Source: Aeromonas eucrenophila (lineage in GTDB: Bacteria; Pseudomonadota; Gammaproteobacteria; Enterobacterales; Aeromonadaceae). From it: a stretch of DNA of 64,000 nucleotides. The position numbers and the translations under genes are program-made. The stretch lies in assembly GCF_000819865.1 (NCBI RefSeq), contig NZ_CDDF01000011.1, positions 294,084-358,083 of the forward strand, in the 5' to 3' direction. The notes beneath the pieces were generated by a model that worked only from the letters and a program-made list of their open reading frames with translations, had not been told where the DNA came from and ran no database searches. Position 1 is the first letter of the stretch, and the number at the start of each line of letters is the position of its first letter. Of this stretch, positions 1 through 7,736 are shown piece after piece.

Positions 1-63
1 GTAGCGCGGCAGGATCACCTCGCCTATCTGGCGGAAGATGGCGAGAGCCATCTAGTCAGTTAG
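1..63 (+). CDS. C-terminal end of a gene cut by the window edge
   Basis: Frame 1 is open from base 1 to a TAG at 61-63 and gives about 20 residues (VARQDHLAYLAEDGESHLVS) with codon use like the neighbouring host genes. The protein family cannot be named from so little sequence. The last codons lie inside the first unit of the tandem repeat at 48-195, so the repeats may be duplicates of the gene's 3' end. Confidence 0.4.
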   Translation, partial: VARQDHLAYLAEDGESHLVS

Positions 64-195
64 ACATTAATCAGTTAGGCATTAATCAGTTAGGCGCTAG
101 CCATCTAGTCAGTTAGGCATTAGTCAGTGAGGCGTTAGCCATCTAGTCAGTTAGGCATTAGTCAGTGAGGCGTTAGCCATCTGATCAGTTAGGGC
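48..195. repeat. short tandem repeat array, 38-53 bp units
   Basis: Units start at 48 (53 bp), 101 (38 bp) and 139 (38 bp, identical to the previous one), with a partial unit from 177. Every unit begins CCATCTAGTCAGTTAG, and within units a 14-15 bp sub-repeat (CAGTTAGGCATTA) recurs. There is no spacer diversity, so this is not a CRISPR. It lies just after the stop codon of the gene ending at 63. Confidence 0.85.
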
Positions 196-222
196 TGCGC
201 CAGACCATCCAATTTCCATAAA

Positions 223-248
223 AAACGGGAGGCCTGGGCCTCCCGTTT
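223..248 (-). terminator. rho-independent terminator of the M20 peptidase gene
   Basis: An 11-bp perfect stem (AAACGGGAGGC / GCCTCCCGTTT) with a CTGG loop. On the minus strand it is followed by a run of Ts. It sits 22 bp beyond the stop codon of the minus-strand peptidase gene. Confidence 0.8.
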
Positions 249-269
249 GCACTGCTTTTATTCGATATG

Positions 270-1409
270 TCAGCGTGCCAGCTTGGTCAGCACCCGCTTA
301 AGCAGACGAATGCGCGGCGCTATGCTGTCCAGCAGCAGGAACTCGCTCTGTGAGTGGAAGCCACCCCCCATGGGGCCGAAGCCGTCCAGCGACGGCACCC
401 CGGCCGCGGCGGTGAAGTTCGCATCCGAGCCGCCACCGGCCTCCAGCCAGTTGAAGGGGATCCCCTCCTCCGCCGCCGCGTCCTCCACCAGCCTCATCAG
501 CCCCTGAGTGTCCTCGTTGGGGCGCATCGCCGGCTTGAAGGTCTGGCGCTCCACCTCGACCCGGCAACCGCGTAGGAAGGGGTTGTTGGCCATGAAGCCG
601 AGCCGCTCGTGCACGGCGGCGGCCTCGTCGTTGCTCCAGAAGCGCAGATCGACGATGGCCTCGGCGAAGTCCGGCACCACATTGACCCCTGTGCCCCCCT
701 GCACTACCCCCACGTTCATGGTGGTACCCGTCTCCAGGTTCACCTGCTCGTTGATGGCCAGCACCCAATTCGCGAGTTCTGTGATGGCGGAGATCCCCTC
801 GGCCAGGGCCGAGCCCGCGTGGGACGCCTTGCCGTGGAAGCGGATGCGGTACTTGGCGTTGCCCTTGCGGGCGCTGATGAGATCCCCGCTCGGGCGGGCC
901 GCCTCGGCCACCAGCACGCAGCCGCTCTGCTTGGCCTTCTCCACCAGCCACTCCTTGGACCAGGGGGAGCCAATCTCCTCGTCGCAGTTGCAGCAGACCA
1001 GCACCCGGAGCTTGGCCAGCACCGCCGGATCCAGGGCCTTGAGGGCATACCAGGTGGAGAGCAGACCGCTCTTCATGTCCGAGACGCCGGGGCCGAAGGC
1101 CTGATCGCCCTCCACCTTGAGCGGCCGTTTGGCGGCAGTCCCCTCCGGGAATACCGTATCCATGTGGCCCACCAGCATGACGTCATAGTGGCTGGCGCCG
1201 GGGGCATTGGTGATCTCGAGGCAGGGGCCGCACTCATCGGCGAACTGGTGGCGCACCACCTGCCAGCCGATGGCCTCATATTTTTCGGTCATGATGTCGG
1301 CCACTTTGGCCACCCCGGCCGGGGTACGGGTGCCGCAATCGAGGTTGATCAGCGGGGCGAGATCCGCCAGGTAGGTATCGAGGGAAAAGCCGTTAAGTGA
1401 GTCTGTCAT
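270..1409 (-). CDS. M20-family metallopeptidase (glutamate carboxypeptidase-like)
   Basis: A zinc-dependent exopeptidase of the M20 family, about 379 residues, closest in pattern to carboxypeptidase G2-type enzymes. Visible metal-site motifs in order: GHMDTVFPEGT (His/Asp), GPGVSDMKSG (bridging Asp), CDEEIGS (general-base and metal Glu), and a late GGSDAN segment. The dimerisation insert follows the HGKASHAG stretch. The open frame reaches 1445, but a GGAG lies 6 nt before the ATG at 1409, so this start is preferred. The gene lies downstream of dcuC on the same strand, 49 bp away, so peptide or acyl-amino-acid breakdown may be linked to dicarboxylate traffic (inference). The substrate is not known. 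Confidence 0.85.
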   Translation of the reverse strand: MTDSLNGFSLDTYLADLAPLINLDCGTRTPAGVAKVADIMTEKYEAIGWQVVRHQFADECGPCLEITNAPGASHYDVMLVGHMDTVFPEGTAAKRPLKVEGDQAFGPGVSDMKSGLLSTWYALKALDPAVLAKLRVLVCCNCDEEIGSPWSKEWLVEKAKQSGCVLVAEAARPSGDLISARKGNAKYRIRFHGKASHAGSALAEGISAITELANWVLAINEQVNLETGTTMNVGVVQGGTGVNVVPDFAEAIVDLRFWSNDEAAAVHERLGFMANNPFLRGCRVEVERQTFKPAMRPNEDTQGLMRLVEDAAAEEGIPFNWLEAGGGSDANFTAAAGVPSLDGFGPMGGGFHSQSEFLLLDSIAPRIRLLKRVLTKLAR

Positions 1410-1494
1410 CATCATCTCCATGTCGTGGGAAGGCAGGCCTCCCATCCAATAGCCGAGTGAAAAGAGCGGACGGCCCGGGCCATCCGCCAGCTGA

Positions 1495-2871
1495 TTACAT
1501 AAACAGCAGGTAGTTGAGTGCCAATGCGGTCACCAGGGCGCCCGCCATGGGCACGCTGGTGCGTTTCACCACCACGAAGGGAGAGACCTTGGCGATGCCG
1601 GCGCAGGCGATGAGCACGGCGGCGATGGGGGAGATGCTGCGGCCGATACTGGAGGCGAGCTGCATGGGCAGCAACATGGTCACCGCCGGCACCCCGAACT
1701 TGGCCGCCACCGCGGGGGCCAAGGTGGAGAAGCTCAGGAAGGCGGCGTTGCCGGAGCCCATGATGACCGCGGCCACCATGATGAGGCCCACCATCACCAG
1801 CGTCATCAGGCCGCTGCCGATGCCGGCGTTGCTGGCGGAGTGGAGCAGGGTGTCGATGGCGCCGATGGCCTTGAGGGATTCCGCAAACAGTTCGGCGCAG
1901 ACAATGAGCGCCACGACGGGGCCGAACACCTTGCCCATGCCGTCGAGGAAGCTCGACAGTCCGGCCATGGCGGTGCGCACCGAGCGGCTACGCAGCAGCT
2001 CGCACAGCATGCCGATGAACACCGACAGCAGCATGGCCACCTCCACGCTCATCTTGATGTCGTCCTCCAAGAGCTTCGAGAAGGTCATCATCAGCACGAA
2101 GGGGATGATGGGCAGCAGGGCATACCAGGTCGGCGCCTTCACCTCGTCCGTCCCCTGCTCGTCGAGCTCCGCGTGATCGCCACGGTGCAGGGCGGGATCC
2201 CAGCCATCCTGGCGATCGCAGTGCCGCTGCCAGAAGAAGTGCAGCACCATGGTCACCAGCAGCATGGGGGCCACCAGCCAGATCTGGTAATCCACGAAGT
2301 AGCTGGTCGGATCCAGGCCGGACTGGCCGGCGGAGAAGATGGCGTTGGTCTGGGTCGGGCCAATCTCGAACGCCTGGGAGGTGGCGATGACGCCACAGGC
2401 GGAGGCCGAGCTGATGCCGAGGTTGCGCATCACAGGGTACATGGTGACCATCAGCAGCAGACCGAGGCCGGTGGCCGAGGTGACGAACAGGGAGACGAAC
2501 ACCGCCACCAGGTAACAGATCGCCAGCATCAGGTAGCTGGACTGGATGCCCGCCACCGGCTTGACCGCCACCCGCACCAGGGCCTGGGAGGCGCCGATGT
2601 GGGACATGTAAGTCGCAAAGCCCGCCACCGCCATGATGGTGAGGCCAAGCCCCGCCGCTCGGTAAGAGAAGATCCCCTTGAACACCTCGAACAGGTCGAA
2701 CAGGGCGAAGCCGGTGCTCTTGTCGGCGGGCAGTATGGGGTGCAGACCCAGCCAGTAGGCCAGGGTGAAGAGGCTCATCCCCGCCAGCGCCAGCACGGCC
2801 TGCGGGTTGTAGTCCTTGACGATGCCGTAGATCACGGCCATCAGCACGAACGAGACGAATAAGAGTTCCAA
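1495..2871 (-). CDS. dcuC: anaerobic C4-dicarboxylate transporter DcuC
   Basis: A 458-residue polytopic inner-membrane protein, the normal size for DcuC, which exchanges or exports succinate/fumarate-type C4-dicarboxylates during anaerobic growth. The family signature region around TSQAFEIGPTQTN and the conserved SxxTGLG-type segment are visible, with about 12 hydrophobic helices. A perfect FNR consensus lies 60 bp before the start codon, matching the FNR dependence known for dcuC in E. coli. The M20 peptidase follows on the same strand and may be co-transcribed. Confidence 0.88.
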   Translation of the reverse strand: MELLFVSFVLMAVIYGIVKDYNPQAVLALAGMSLFTLAYWLGLHPILPADKSTGFALFDLFEVFKGIFSYRAAGLGLTIMAVAGFATYMSHIGASQALVRVAVKPVAGIQSSYLMLAICYLVAVFVSLFVTSATGLGLLLMVTMYPVMRNLGISSASACGVIATSQAFEIGPTQTNAIFSAGQSGLDPTSYFVDYQIWLVAPMLLVTMVLHFFWQRHCDRQDGWDPALHRGDHAELDEQGTDEVKAPTWYALLPIIPFVLMMTFSKLLEDDIKMSVEVAMLLSVFIGMLCELLRSRSVRTAMAGLSSFLDGMGKVFGPVVALIVCAELFAESLKAIGAIDTLLHSASNAGIGSGLMTLVMVGLIMVAAVIMGSGNAAFLSFSTLAPAVAAKFGVPAVTMLLPMQLASSIGRSISPIAAVLIACAGIAKVSPFVVVKRTSVPMAGALVTALALNYLLFM

Positions 2872-2930
2872 AATGCGCTCCTGTTAAGATATCGAGGGGC
2901 GGAATCTAGTGGCCGATCCCGTCTTCTCCC

Positions 2931-2944
2931 TTGATCCCCATCAA
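2931..2944 (-). promoter_or_regulatory. FNR box upstream of dcuC
   Basis: TTGATCCCCATCAA matches the FNR consensus TTGAT-N4-ATCAA in all ten defined positions. It is centred about 66 bp before the dcuC start codon, which is compatible with an activating -41.5 position if the leader is about 25 nt. The neighbouring plus-strand gene at 3156 is 212 bp away and is a less likely target. Confidence 0.75.
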
Positions 2945-3155
2945 TAAAGATGGATTGGATGCACATTTAAAGAATAAAACACCAACTAAATCACAAAAAT
3001 CAGTCGTTAAATTTGACGTCAGCGCATTAAGATCCAGTTGCATAGCGTCAGGCCCCGCAACCTCCACTTTTTTTGCTCTGGATCAACGTCCGTTGGGGGT
3101 GAACTGGCCAAGATGCCCGTCGACACAAGGCGACCATTTCGCACCGGAGAGAGTT

Positions 3156-3470
3156 ATGACAAACCAGGCCACCGCAGAGAGCATCCACTGCGACTACAAG
3201 CTGTGGGACATCCTCATCGAGTCTGCAAAGGAGCGCACCACCATTCGTTACTCCAAGCTGGCCAAGCAGGCCGGGCTGGAGGGCAGCCAGGACGAGCTGC
3301 GCACCCTGCTGCAACGCATCCGTATGTACTGCACCGAACACGAGCTGCCCACCCTCTCCGCCATCGTCGTGGATGACGTGGGCAAGTACGCCGGCCTCTC
3401 CTCCAGCCTGCCAAACGCCCCCTGGGAGCGTGCCCGGGTATTCGATTACCAGTGGCCTCTCTCGCCATAA
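3156..3470 (+). CDS. small conserved protein, winged-helix-like
   Basis: A 104-residue soluble protein. The start is the ATG at 3156 with GGAGAG 7 nt upstream; the open frame further upstream has no coding character. The N-terminal half contains an IRYSKLAKQAGL segment like the turn of a small helix-turn-helix domain. The middle has a LPTLSAIVVDD stretch seen in many small proteins of unknown role. It ends DYQWPLSP, followed by a hairpin terminator. Its last 39 codons are repeated at 5141-5257 on the other side of an inserted cassette. Function unknown. Confidence 0.7.
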   Translation: MTNQATAESIHCDYKLWDILIESAKERTTIRYSKLAKQAGLEGSQDELRTLLQRIRMYCTEHELPTLSAIVVDDVGKYAGLSSSLPNAPWERARVFDYQWPLSP

Positions 3471-3726
3471 GCCCAGATCTCAGGGAAAAACACTACAAAA
3501 CGCGCCACTCGGCGCGTTTTCTGTTTCCGGGCGGCCTATGGCTGGTCGGACTGGTGGCAGAAAAAGCCCGGCAACGGGGCGCCGCCGTTGCCATCGCGGG
3601 ATCGGGATCGGGATCGGGATGCCAGAATCGGGCCTTCGCGTGATATCGCGCCTTTGCATTTCGGGCCCAGGCCCAGCGATTAAAGATCCCCATGGCCACC
3701 ACCCTCTATGGCATCAAGAACTGCGA
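3354..3726 (+). repeat. direct repeat flanking the inserted cassette, copy 1
   Basis: A 373-bp segment carrying the 3' end of the small gene, its terminator and the first 12 codons of yffB. It matches 5141-5501 with about 12 substitutions and a 12-bp length difference (two extra copies of a 6-bp GGGATC-type unit at about 3599-3618). Homology ends sharply at 3726, after the yffB codons for KNC. Confidence 0.95.
3497..3520 (+). terminator. terminator of the small gene, copy 1
   Basis: AAAACGCGCC / GGCGCGTTTT, 10-bp stem with a 4-nt loop (ACTC) and a T-rich right arm, 26 bp after the stop codon at 3470. The second copy at 5284-5307 has the same stem and a changed loop. Confidence 0.8.
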
Positions 3727-3751
3727 GACGTTAATGATGGAAGGACCATGA
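3692..3751 (+). pseudogene. truncated 5' stub of yffB
   Basis: The ATG at 3692 opens MATTLYGIKNC, identical to the start of the intact yffB at 5467. After codon 11 (base 3726) it runs into unrelated AT-rich DNA and stops at 3749-3751 (19 codons in total). The upstream Shine-Dalgarno reads AAAGA here instead of AAGGA in front of the intact copy. This is a remnant made by the insertion or duplication event. Confidence 0.85.
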
Positions 3752-3789
3752 ATAATAGGCTGAGTAGCCATAGCCACCAATTAGAACAG

Positions 3790-4446
3790 TCAACGTTTAC
3801 TCTTTGGGTCCATTTTCCAGCACACATATGTTCTGATAACCCATTCTAAATAAACCCACTGCAATATGTCAGATAGGCCTAGTGTACCATGACGCCAATA
3901 AATTTTGAATCCCATCAAGTCAATACCTGAGTAAGGAATCTCTATAATTCCTTGCGGCTCTTCAGGGTAGTAGAAATAAAGAAAATTACCAATTATGTCT
4001 GAAAAAACAGCGAACCAAGGTTTGAAGCTCAATTTTTCAGGAAAGAGATCTGGAATTGGGGGATACGCAGGTAAACGCTTCCACCCTCTAGAATGTCTAC
4101 TCGCGAGACTATTCAATAAAAAATTTCTTGCATTTGGTACATAGCCATTACCTGCATCGAGCATTACAGGTACGACTCTAGATATGGCATCAGGGATCAG
4201 CTCACCATGCCTCCAATCCCTGTCTGAATTTTGGGTTTTTAACTGCTCTGCATTGGGATTCAGATAGCTTAAACTTCCTTTCAGATAATCAGGAGTAACG
4301 GTACTACAACCTTGAGATATGTATTTTATAAATAATTCTTCAACCTCGACCGCACTTATTTTTTCATTTTCCCTGCGACCATCACCGTTAGTAATGGCAG
4401 CCTGTACTATATCGATAGCTAGAACTATAGCACTCACATCTGACAT
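3790..4446 (-). CDS. uncharacterised 218-residue protein in AT-rich cassette
   Basis: I do not recognise this family. It is a soluble-looking protein, rich in aromatic residues in the second half (WFAVFSDIIGNFLYFYYPEE, IYWRHG), with no signal peptide or clear membrane segment. The N-terminal region (VSAIVLAIDIVQAAITNGDG) is helical. Base composition is far more AT-rich than the host genes on either side, so it was acquired. It lies 123 bp downstream of, and on the same strand as, the Rap1a/Tai-like gene, so the two may form a unit. A role in interbacterial immunity or as a partner is only a guess. Confidence 0.6.
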   Translation of the reverse strand: MSDVSAIVLAIDIVQAAITNGDGRRENEKISAVEVEELFIKYISQGCSTVTPDYLKGSLSYLNPNAEQLKTQNSDRDWRHGELIPDAISRVVPVMLDAGNGYVPNARNFLLNSLASRHSRGWKRLPAYPPIPDLFPEKLSFKPWFAVFSDIIGNFLYFYYPEEPQGIIEIPYSGIDLMGFKIYWRHGTLGLSDILQWVYLEWVIRTYVCWKMDPKSKR

Positions 4447-4569
4447 AGCTACTCCATCAGCTATATGTATGAAGAATGTAGAAGCTAATCATAACCCTAT
4501 CCTTAATACTCAATAAACCATTAAAGAACGACTACATGAATGTTTGATTTCATCAATCCTTTAGTCCCA

Positions 4570-4914
4570 CTAAAGTTTTTGTAAATAGTTTTTGCAACCA
4601 TATTTTTCATATAACGCCATGGCAGCTCCTTCGGATGCAAAAGCATACCCTTTATCCCCCTTAAATTTCGTCCACCCTAAAAATGTTTCCTTCAATTCTT
4701 GAAAGCTATAGATTTTACGTGGAGGGCTCATACAGGTTGAATTTTCATAAATACCTGTCAAAAAGCCATGACAGAAGGCCTGCTCATCAGCCTCTCCACT
4801 ACACCATTTCTCAAGATCTGTTGTTAAAATGGCATGATTATCTACATCATATTTAGCTAGTGTTGAATTTTGCCCCATCAATAACAGCACGATAGCAACG
4901 AAGAATGATTTCAT
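4570..4914 (-). CDS. exported Rap1a/Tai-like protein (possible orphan immunity protein)
   Basis: A 114-residue protein with an N-terminal signal peptide (MKSFFVAIVLLLMGQNSTLA). The mature part shows the pattern of the Rap1a/Tai fold: an early WC, then FCHGFLTGIYE, a short Cys-Pro-like turn (TCMSPPRKI), a helical segment, and a C-terminal YEKYGC. In other bacteria such proteins are periplasmic immunity partners of type VI amidase effectors. No effector gene is next to it, so it would be an orphan. The family call rests on the spacing of the cysteines and of the GF/Y-x-G-I motif; it is moderate, and the immunity role is inference. Confidence 0.55.
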   Translation of the reverse strand: MKSFFVAIVLLLMGQNSTLAKYDVDNHAILTTDLEKWCSGEADEQAFCHGFLTGIYENSTCMSPPRKIYSFQELKETFLGWTKFKGDKGYAFASEGAAMALYEKYGCKNYLQKL

Positions 4915-5140
4915 TGTTCATTACTCCACATTAACCCCTAAGAAGGGGGGCGTAAGCATGCTCTCTTTTTACTCTATCTAGTCGCTATAATACGATGAGC
5001 ACTTGAAAGACTAATACCCGTCGTTTAGCCACCGATACCTTCGTTATACCTTGCGAAAGCAAGTCTAGCATTTCTTGCTGCTTATCCATCACCATCGGCT
5101 TACAACTCTTATAGACCTTTTGTGCTTTGCCAAAGAGATC

Positions 5141-5257
5141 CTCTCCGCCATCGTGGTGGATGACGTGGGCAAGTACGCCGGCCTCTCCTCCAGCCTGCCG
5201 GGCGCCCCCTGGGAGCGTGCCCGGGTATTCGATTACCAGTGGCCTCTCTCGCCATAA
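5141..5257 (+). pseudogene. C-terminal fragment of the small winged-helix-like gene
   Basis: Thirty-eight codons identical in frame to the end of the gene at 3156-3470 except for NAP to GAP at the cassette-proximal part. The fragment is fused at 5140 to AT-rich cassette DNA, so an open frame starting at 5075 is chimeric and unlikely to be a real gene. It marks the right junction of the inserted segment. Confidence 0.8.
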
Positions 5258-5283
5258 GCCCGGATCTCAGAGACAAACCCTAC

Positions 5284-5307
5284 AAAACGCGCCACCTGGC
5301 GCGTTTT
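5284..5307 (+). terminator. terminator of the small gene, copy 2
   Basis: Same 10-bp GC-rich stem as at 3497-3520 with the loop ACCT. It now follows only the gene fragment ending at 5257, and it insulates yffB from transcription out of the cassette. Confidence 0.75.
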
Positions 5308-5466
5308 CTGTTTCCGGGCGGCCTCTGGCTGGTCGGACTGGTGGCAGAAAAAGCCCGGCAACGGGGCGCCGCCGTTGCCATCGCGGGATCGGGATGCCAG
5401 AATCGGGCCTTCGCGTGATATCGCGCCTTTGCATTTCGGGCCCAGGCCCAGCGATTAAGGATCCCC

Positions 5467-5817
5467 ATGGCCACCACCCTCTATGGCATCAAGAACTGCG
5501 ACACCATCAAGAAGGCCCGCAAGTGGCTGGACGAGACCGGCGTCGACTACCGTTTTCACGATCACAGGGCCGACGGCCTGGATCCCGCCCAGCTGGATCT
5601 GTGGCTGGAGCGCCTCGGCTGGGAAGCCCTGCTCAACACCCGCGGCACCACCTTTCGCGCCCTGCCGGATGAAGACAAGCAGGGGCTCGACAACGGCAAG
5701 GCCCGCGCCCTGCTGCTGGCCCAGCCCGCCATGATCAAGCGCCCGCTGCTGGACAAGGACGGCGAGCTGCACCTGGGCTTCAAGGCCGATCACTATCAAT
5801 CCCTCTTCTCTCGTTAA
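5467..5817 (+). CDS. yffB: ArsC/Spx-family protein YffB
   Basis: A 116-residue thioredoxin-fold protein of the ArsC/Spx/YffB family, with a single conserved N-terminal cysteine in GIKNCDTIKKARKWL and the family's R-x-T segment (LLNTRGTTFR). YffB-type proteins are small possible glutathione-linked reductases; the physiological substrate is unsettled. The start ATG at 5467 has AAGGA just upstream. It lies 22 bp before dapE, the same pairing as in E. coli, and is probably in one operon with it. Confidence 0.88.
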   Translation: MATTLYGIKNCDTIKKARKWLDETGVDYRFHDHRADGLDPAQLDLWLERLGWEALLNTRGTTFRALPDEDKQGLDNGKARALLLAQPAMIKRPLLDKDGELHLGFKADHYQSLFSR

Positions 5818-5839
5818 ACTTTTCGCTTAAGGAACGCCG

Positions 5840-6967
5840 ATGTCGGATGTCATCGCACTGGCCAAGGATCTGATCCGCCGCCCCTCAGTTACCCCCCTGG
5901 ACGAGGGGTGCCAGACCCTGATGGCGGCGCGCCTCGAGCGTCTGGGCTTCGTCATCGAACCCATGGTGTTCGAGGACACCACCAACCTCTGGGCCCGTCG
6001 TGGCACCCAAGGTCCGCTGTTCTGCTTCGCCGGTCACACCGACGTGGTGCCGGCCGGGCCGCTGGACAAGTGGCACACCCCGCCGTTCGAGCCGACCATC
6101 CTGGACGGCATGCTGTACGGCCGTGGCGCCGCCGACATGAAGGGATCCCTGGCCGCCATGGTGGTGGCCACCGAACGCTTCGTGACTGCCAACCCGGATC
6201 ACTCAGGCTCCATCGCCTTCCTCATCACCTCGGATGAAGAGGGCCCCTTTATCAACGGTACCGTCCGGGTGATAGAGACGCTGGAGGCGAGAGACGAGAA
6301 GATCCGCTGGTGCATCGTCGGCGAGCCCTCCTCCACCGCCCTGGTGGGGGACGTGGTGAAGAACGGCCGACGCGGCTCCATCACCGGGGATCTGGTGGTG
6401 CGCGGGGTGCAGGGCCACGTGGCCTACCCCCATCTGGCGGACAACCCCATCCACCGTGCGGCCCCCGCCCTGGATGAGCTGGCCAGCACCGTCTGGGATC
6501 AGGGCAACGCCTACTTCCCCCCCACCAGCTTCCAGATAGCGAACATCCAGGCCGGCACCGGTGCCTCCAACGTGATCCCCGGCGAGTTGCACGTGCAGTT
6601 CAACTTCCGCTTCAGCACCGAGCTCACCGATCAGGCGATCCGCGAGCAGGTCGAGGCCCTGCTGACCCGTCACGGGCTGGATTTTGAGATCAAGTGGACC
6701 CTCTCCGGCCAGCCCTTCCTGACCGACACCGGCGAGCTGCTGGCGGCGGCCGTGGGGGCCATCGAATCCGTCAACGGCCAGCAACCGGCCCTGCTCACCA
6801 CGGGCGGCACCTCCGATGGGCGCTTCATCGCCCCCACCGGCGCCGAGGTGATCGAGCTGGGTCCGGTCAACGCCACCATTCACAAGGTGAACGAGTGCGT
6901 GAAGGCCCAGGACCTCGATCTGCTGGCGGACATGTACCAAGGGGTGCTGGAGCGGTTGCTGGCATGA
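5840..6967 (+). CDS. dapE: succinyl-diaminopimelate desuccinylase
   Basis: A 375-residue M20-type dinuclear zinc hydrolase that splits N-succinyl-LL-2,6-diaminopimelate in lysine and peptidoglycan-precursor synthesis. Motifs in order: [12 protein letters not shown] (His and Asp), [15 protein letters not shown] (bridging Asp), TSDEEGP (catalytic Glu), [11 protein letters not shown] near the C-terminus. The length is that of E. coli DapE. AAGGA precedes the ATG. The stop codon overlaps the ATG of the next gene (ATGA), so the two are translationally coupled. Confidence 0.95.
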   Translation: MSDVIALAKDLIRRPSVTPLDEGCQTLMAARLERLGFVIEPMVFEDTTNLWARRGTQGPLFCFAGHTDVVPAGPLDKWHTPPFEPTILDGMLYGRGAADMKGSLAAMVVATERFVTANPDHSGSIAFLITSDEEGPFINGTVRVIETLEARDEKIRWCIVGEPSSTALVGDVVKNGRRGSITGDLVVRGVQGHVAYPHLADNPIHRAAPALDELASTVWDQGNAYFPPTSFQIANIQAGTGASNVIPGELHVQFNFRFSTELTDQAIREQVEALLTRHGLDFEIKWTLSGQPFLTDTGELLAAAVGAIESVNGQQPALLTTGGTSDGRFIAPTGAEVIELGPVNATIHKVNECVKAQDLDLLADMYQGVLERLLA

Positions 6968-7653
6968 CCCAGGATCAGCTGCTCGGGCTGGACGACAGCC
7001 ACCTCATCCTGGTGGGGCGCGGCCCCCACCGCCTGACCGCCGCCACCGCGGCGGCCTTCAACGACATGCAGGTAGCCGCCGCCCATGAGGGGCACAACCT
7101 GCAGGCCGCCTCCAGCTGGCGCGGCTTCGAGCGCCAGCTCGCCATCTGGAATGGCAAGTGGCGCGGCGAGCGCCCATTGCTGGACGCCAACAACCAGCCG
7201 CTGGATGCGCTGCAGCTGACAGAAACCGAGCGGCTGCACGCCATCCTGCGCTGGAGCGCCCTGCCCGGCACCAGTCGCCACCACTGGGGCACGGATCTCG
7301 ACATCTACGATCCCGACTGCCTGCCCACGGGCACCAAGCTGGCGCTGGAGCCCTGGGAGTACGAGGAGGGAGGCTGGTTCGGCGAGCTGAGCGCCTGGCT
7401 CGGGGATCACATGAACGACTTCGGCTTCTTCCTGCCCTATGCCCAGCTGAGTGGCGCAGGCAGCGGGGTCGCCTACGAGCCCTGGCACCTCAGCTTCGCC
7501 CTGGAGTCCGCCGATCAGCGGCTGGATCCCGATGCGCTGGCGCTTTGCCTGCAACAGGCGGATATTGAAGGCAAGGCGTGCATACTGGCCCATCTGGACG
7601 AGATCCTGGCCCGTTACGTCACCCCCTGTCTCGACACGAGGCATCACTTATGA
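6964..7653 (+). CDS. M15-family D-Ala-D-Ala-type carboxypeptidase
   Basis: A 229-residue protein with the M15B/VanY-type zinc-site motifs: [13 protein letters not shown] (SxHxxGxxxD) and EPWHLSF (third ligand). An upstream [18 protein letters not shown] segment matches the fold's conserved S-R-F-x-Q-x-x-I-W. It probably trims cell-wall peptides or releases D-alanine. No signal peptide is visible, so it is probably cytoplasmic, perhaps in wall recycling. The start ATG overlaps the dapE stop; an in-frame region further upstream belongs to the dapE shadow. Another small coupled frame follows at 7650. Confidence 0.82.
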   Translation: MTQDQLLGLDDSHLILVGRGPHRLTAATAAAFNDMQVAAAHEGHNLQAASSWRGFERQLAIWNGKWRGERPLLDANNQPLDALQLTETERLHAILRWSALPGTSRHHWGTDLDIYDPDCLPTGTKLALEPWEYEEGGWFGELSAWLGDHMNDFGFFLPYAQLSGAGSGVAYEPWHLSFALESADQRLDPDALALCLQQADIEGKACILAHLDEILARYVTPCLDTRHHL

Positions 7654-7736
7654 AGATGGGGCATATTGACCGGCTCGACGAGCTCCTGAGCCGTTATGAC
7701 GTCAACGCCGGTCGCACAGAAAGGAGAAAACCATGA
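7650..7736 (+). CDS. possible 28-residue coupling ORF
   Basis: The ATG at 7650 overlaps the stop codon of the M15 gene (ATGA), and its TGA at 7734-7736 overlaps the ATG of ypfN at 7733. The predicted peptide is [20 protein letters not shown] plus 8 residues. Its first part echoes the last helix of the M15 protein ([10 protein letters not shown]), so it could be a duplicated tail rather than a gene. AAAGGAG for ypfN lies inside it. Translation is possible but unproven. Confidence 0.35.
   Translation: MKMGHIDRLDELLSRYDVNAGRTERRKP

Larger units (their letters stand above)
5141..5501 (+). repeat. direct repeat flanking the inserted cassette, copy 2
   Basis: A 361-bp counterpart of 3354-3726, about 97 percent identical outside a 12-bp deletion. 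This copy continues into the intact yffB. Bases 4915-5140, between the Rap1a-like gene and this repeat, are AT-rich and hold no gene that I can support. Confidence 0.95.

Noticed and set aside
48..195. CRISPR-like array
   Set aside because: The units are contiguous tandem repeats without variable spacers, and there are no cas genes.
508..1104. Long plus-strand frames opposite to the M20 peptidase
   Set aside because: Antisense frames caused by high GC at third codon positions; no Shine-Dalgarno, no recognisable domains, and the minus-strand gene has clear catalytic motifs.
1840..2862. 340-codon plus-strand frame opposite to dcuC
   Set aside because: His/Gln/Gly-rich composition typical of antisense reading of a membrane protein gene.
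5075..5257. 60-codon frame across the right cassette junction
   Set aside because: A chimera of cassette DNA and the last codons of the duplicated small gene; no Shine-Dalgarno.
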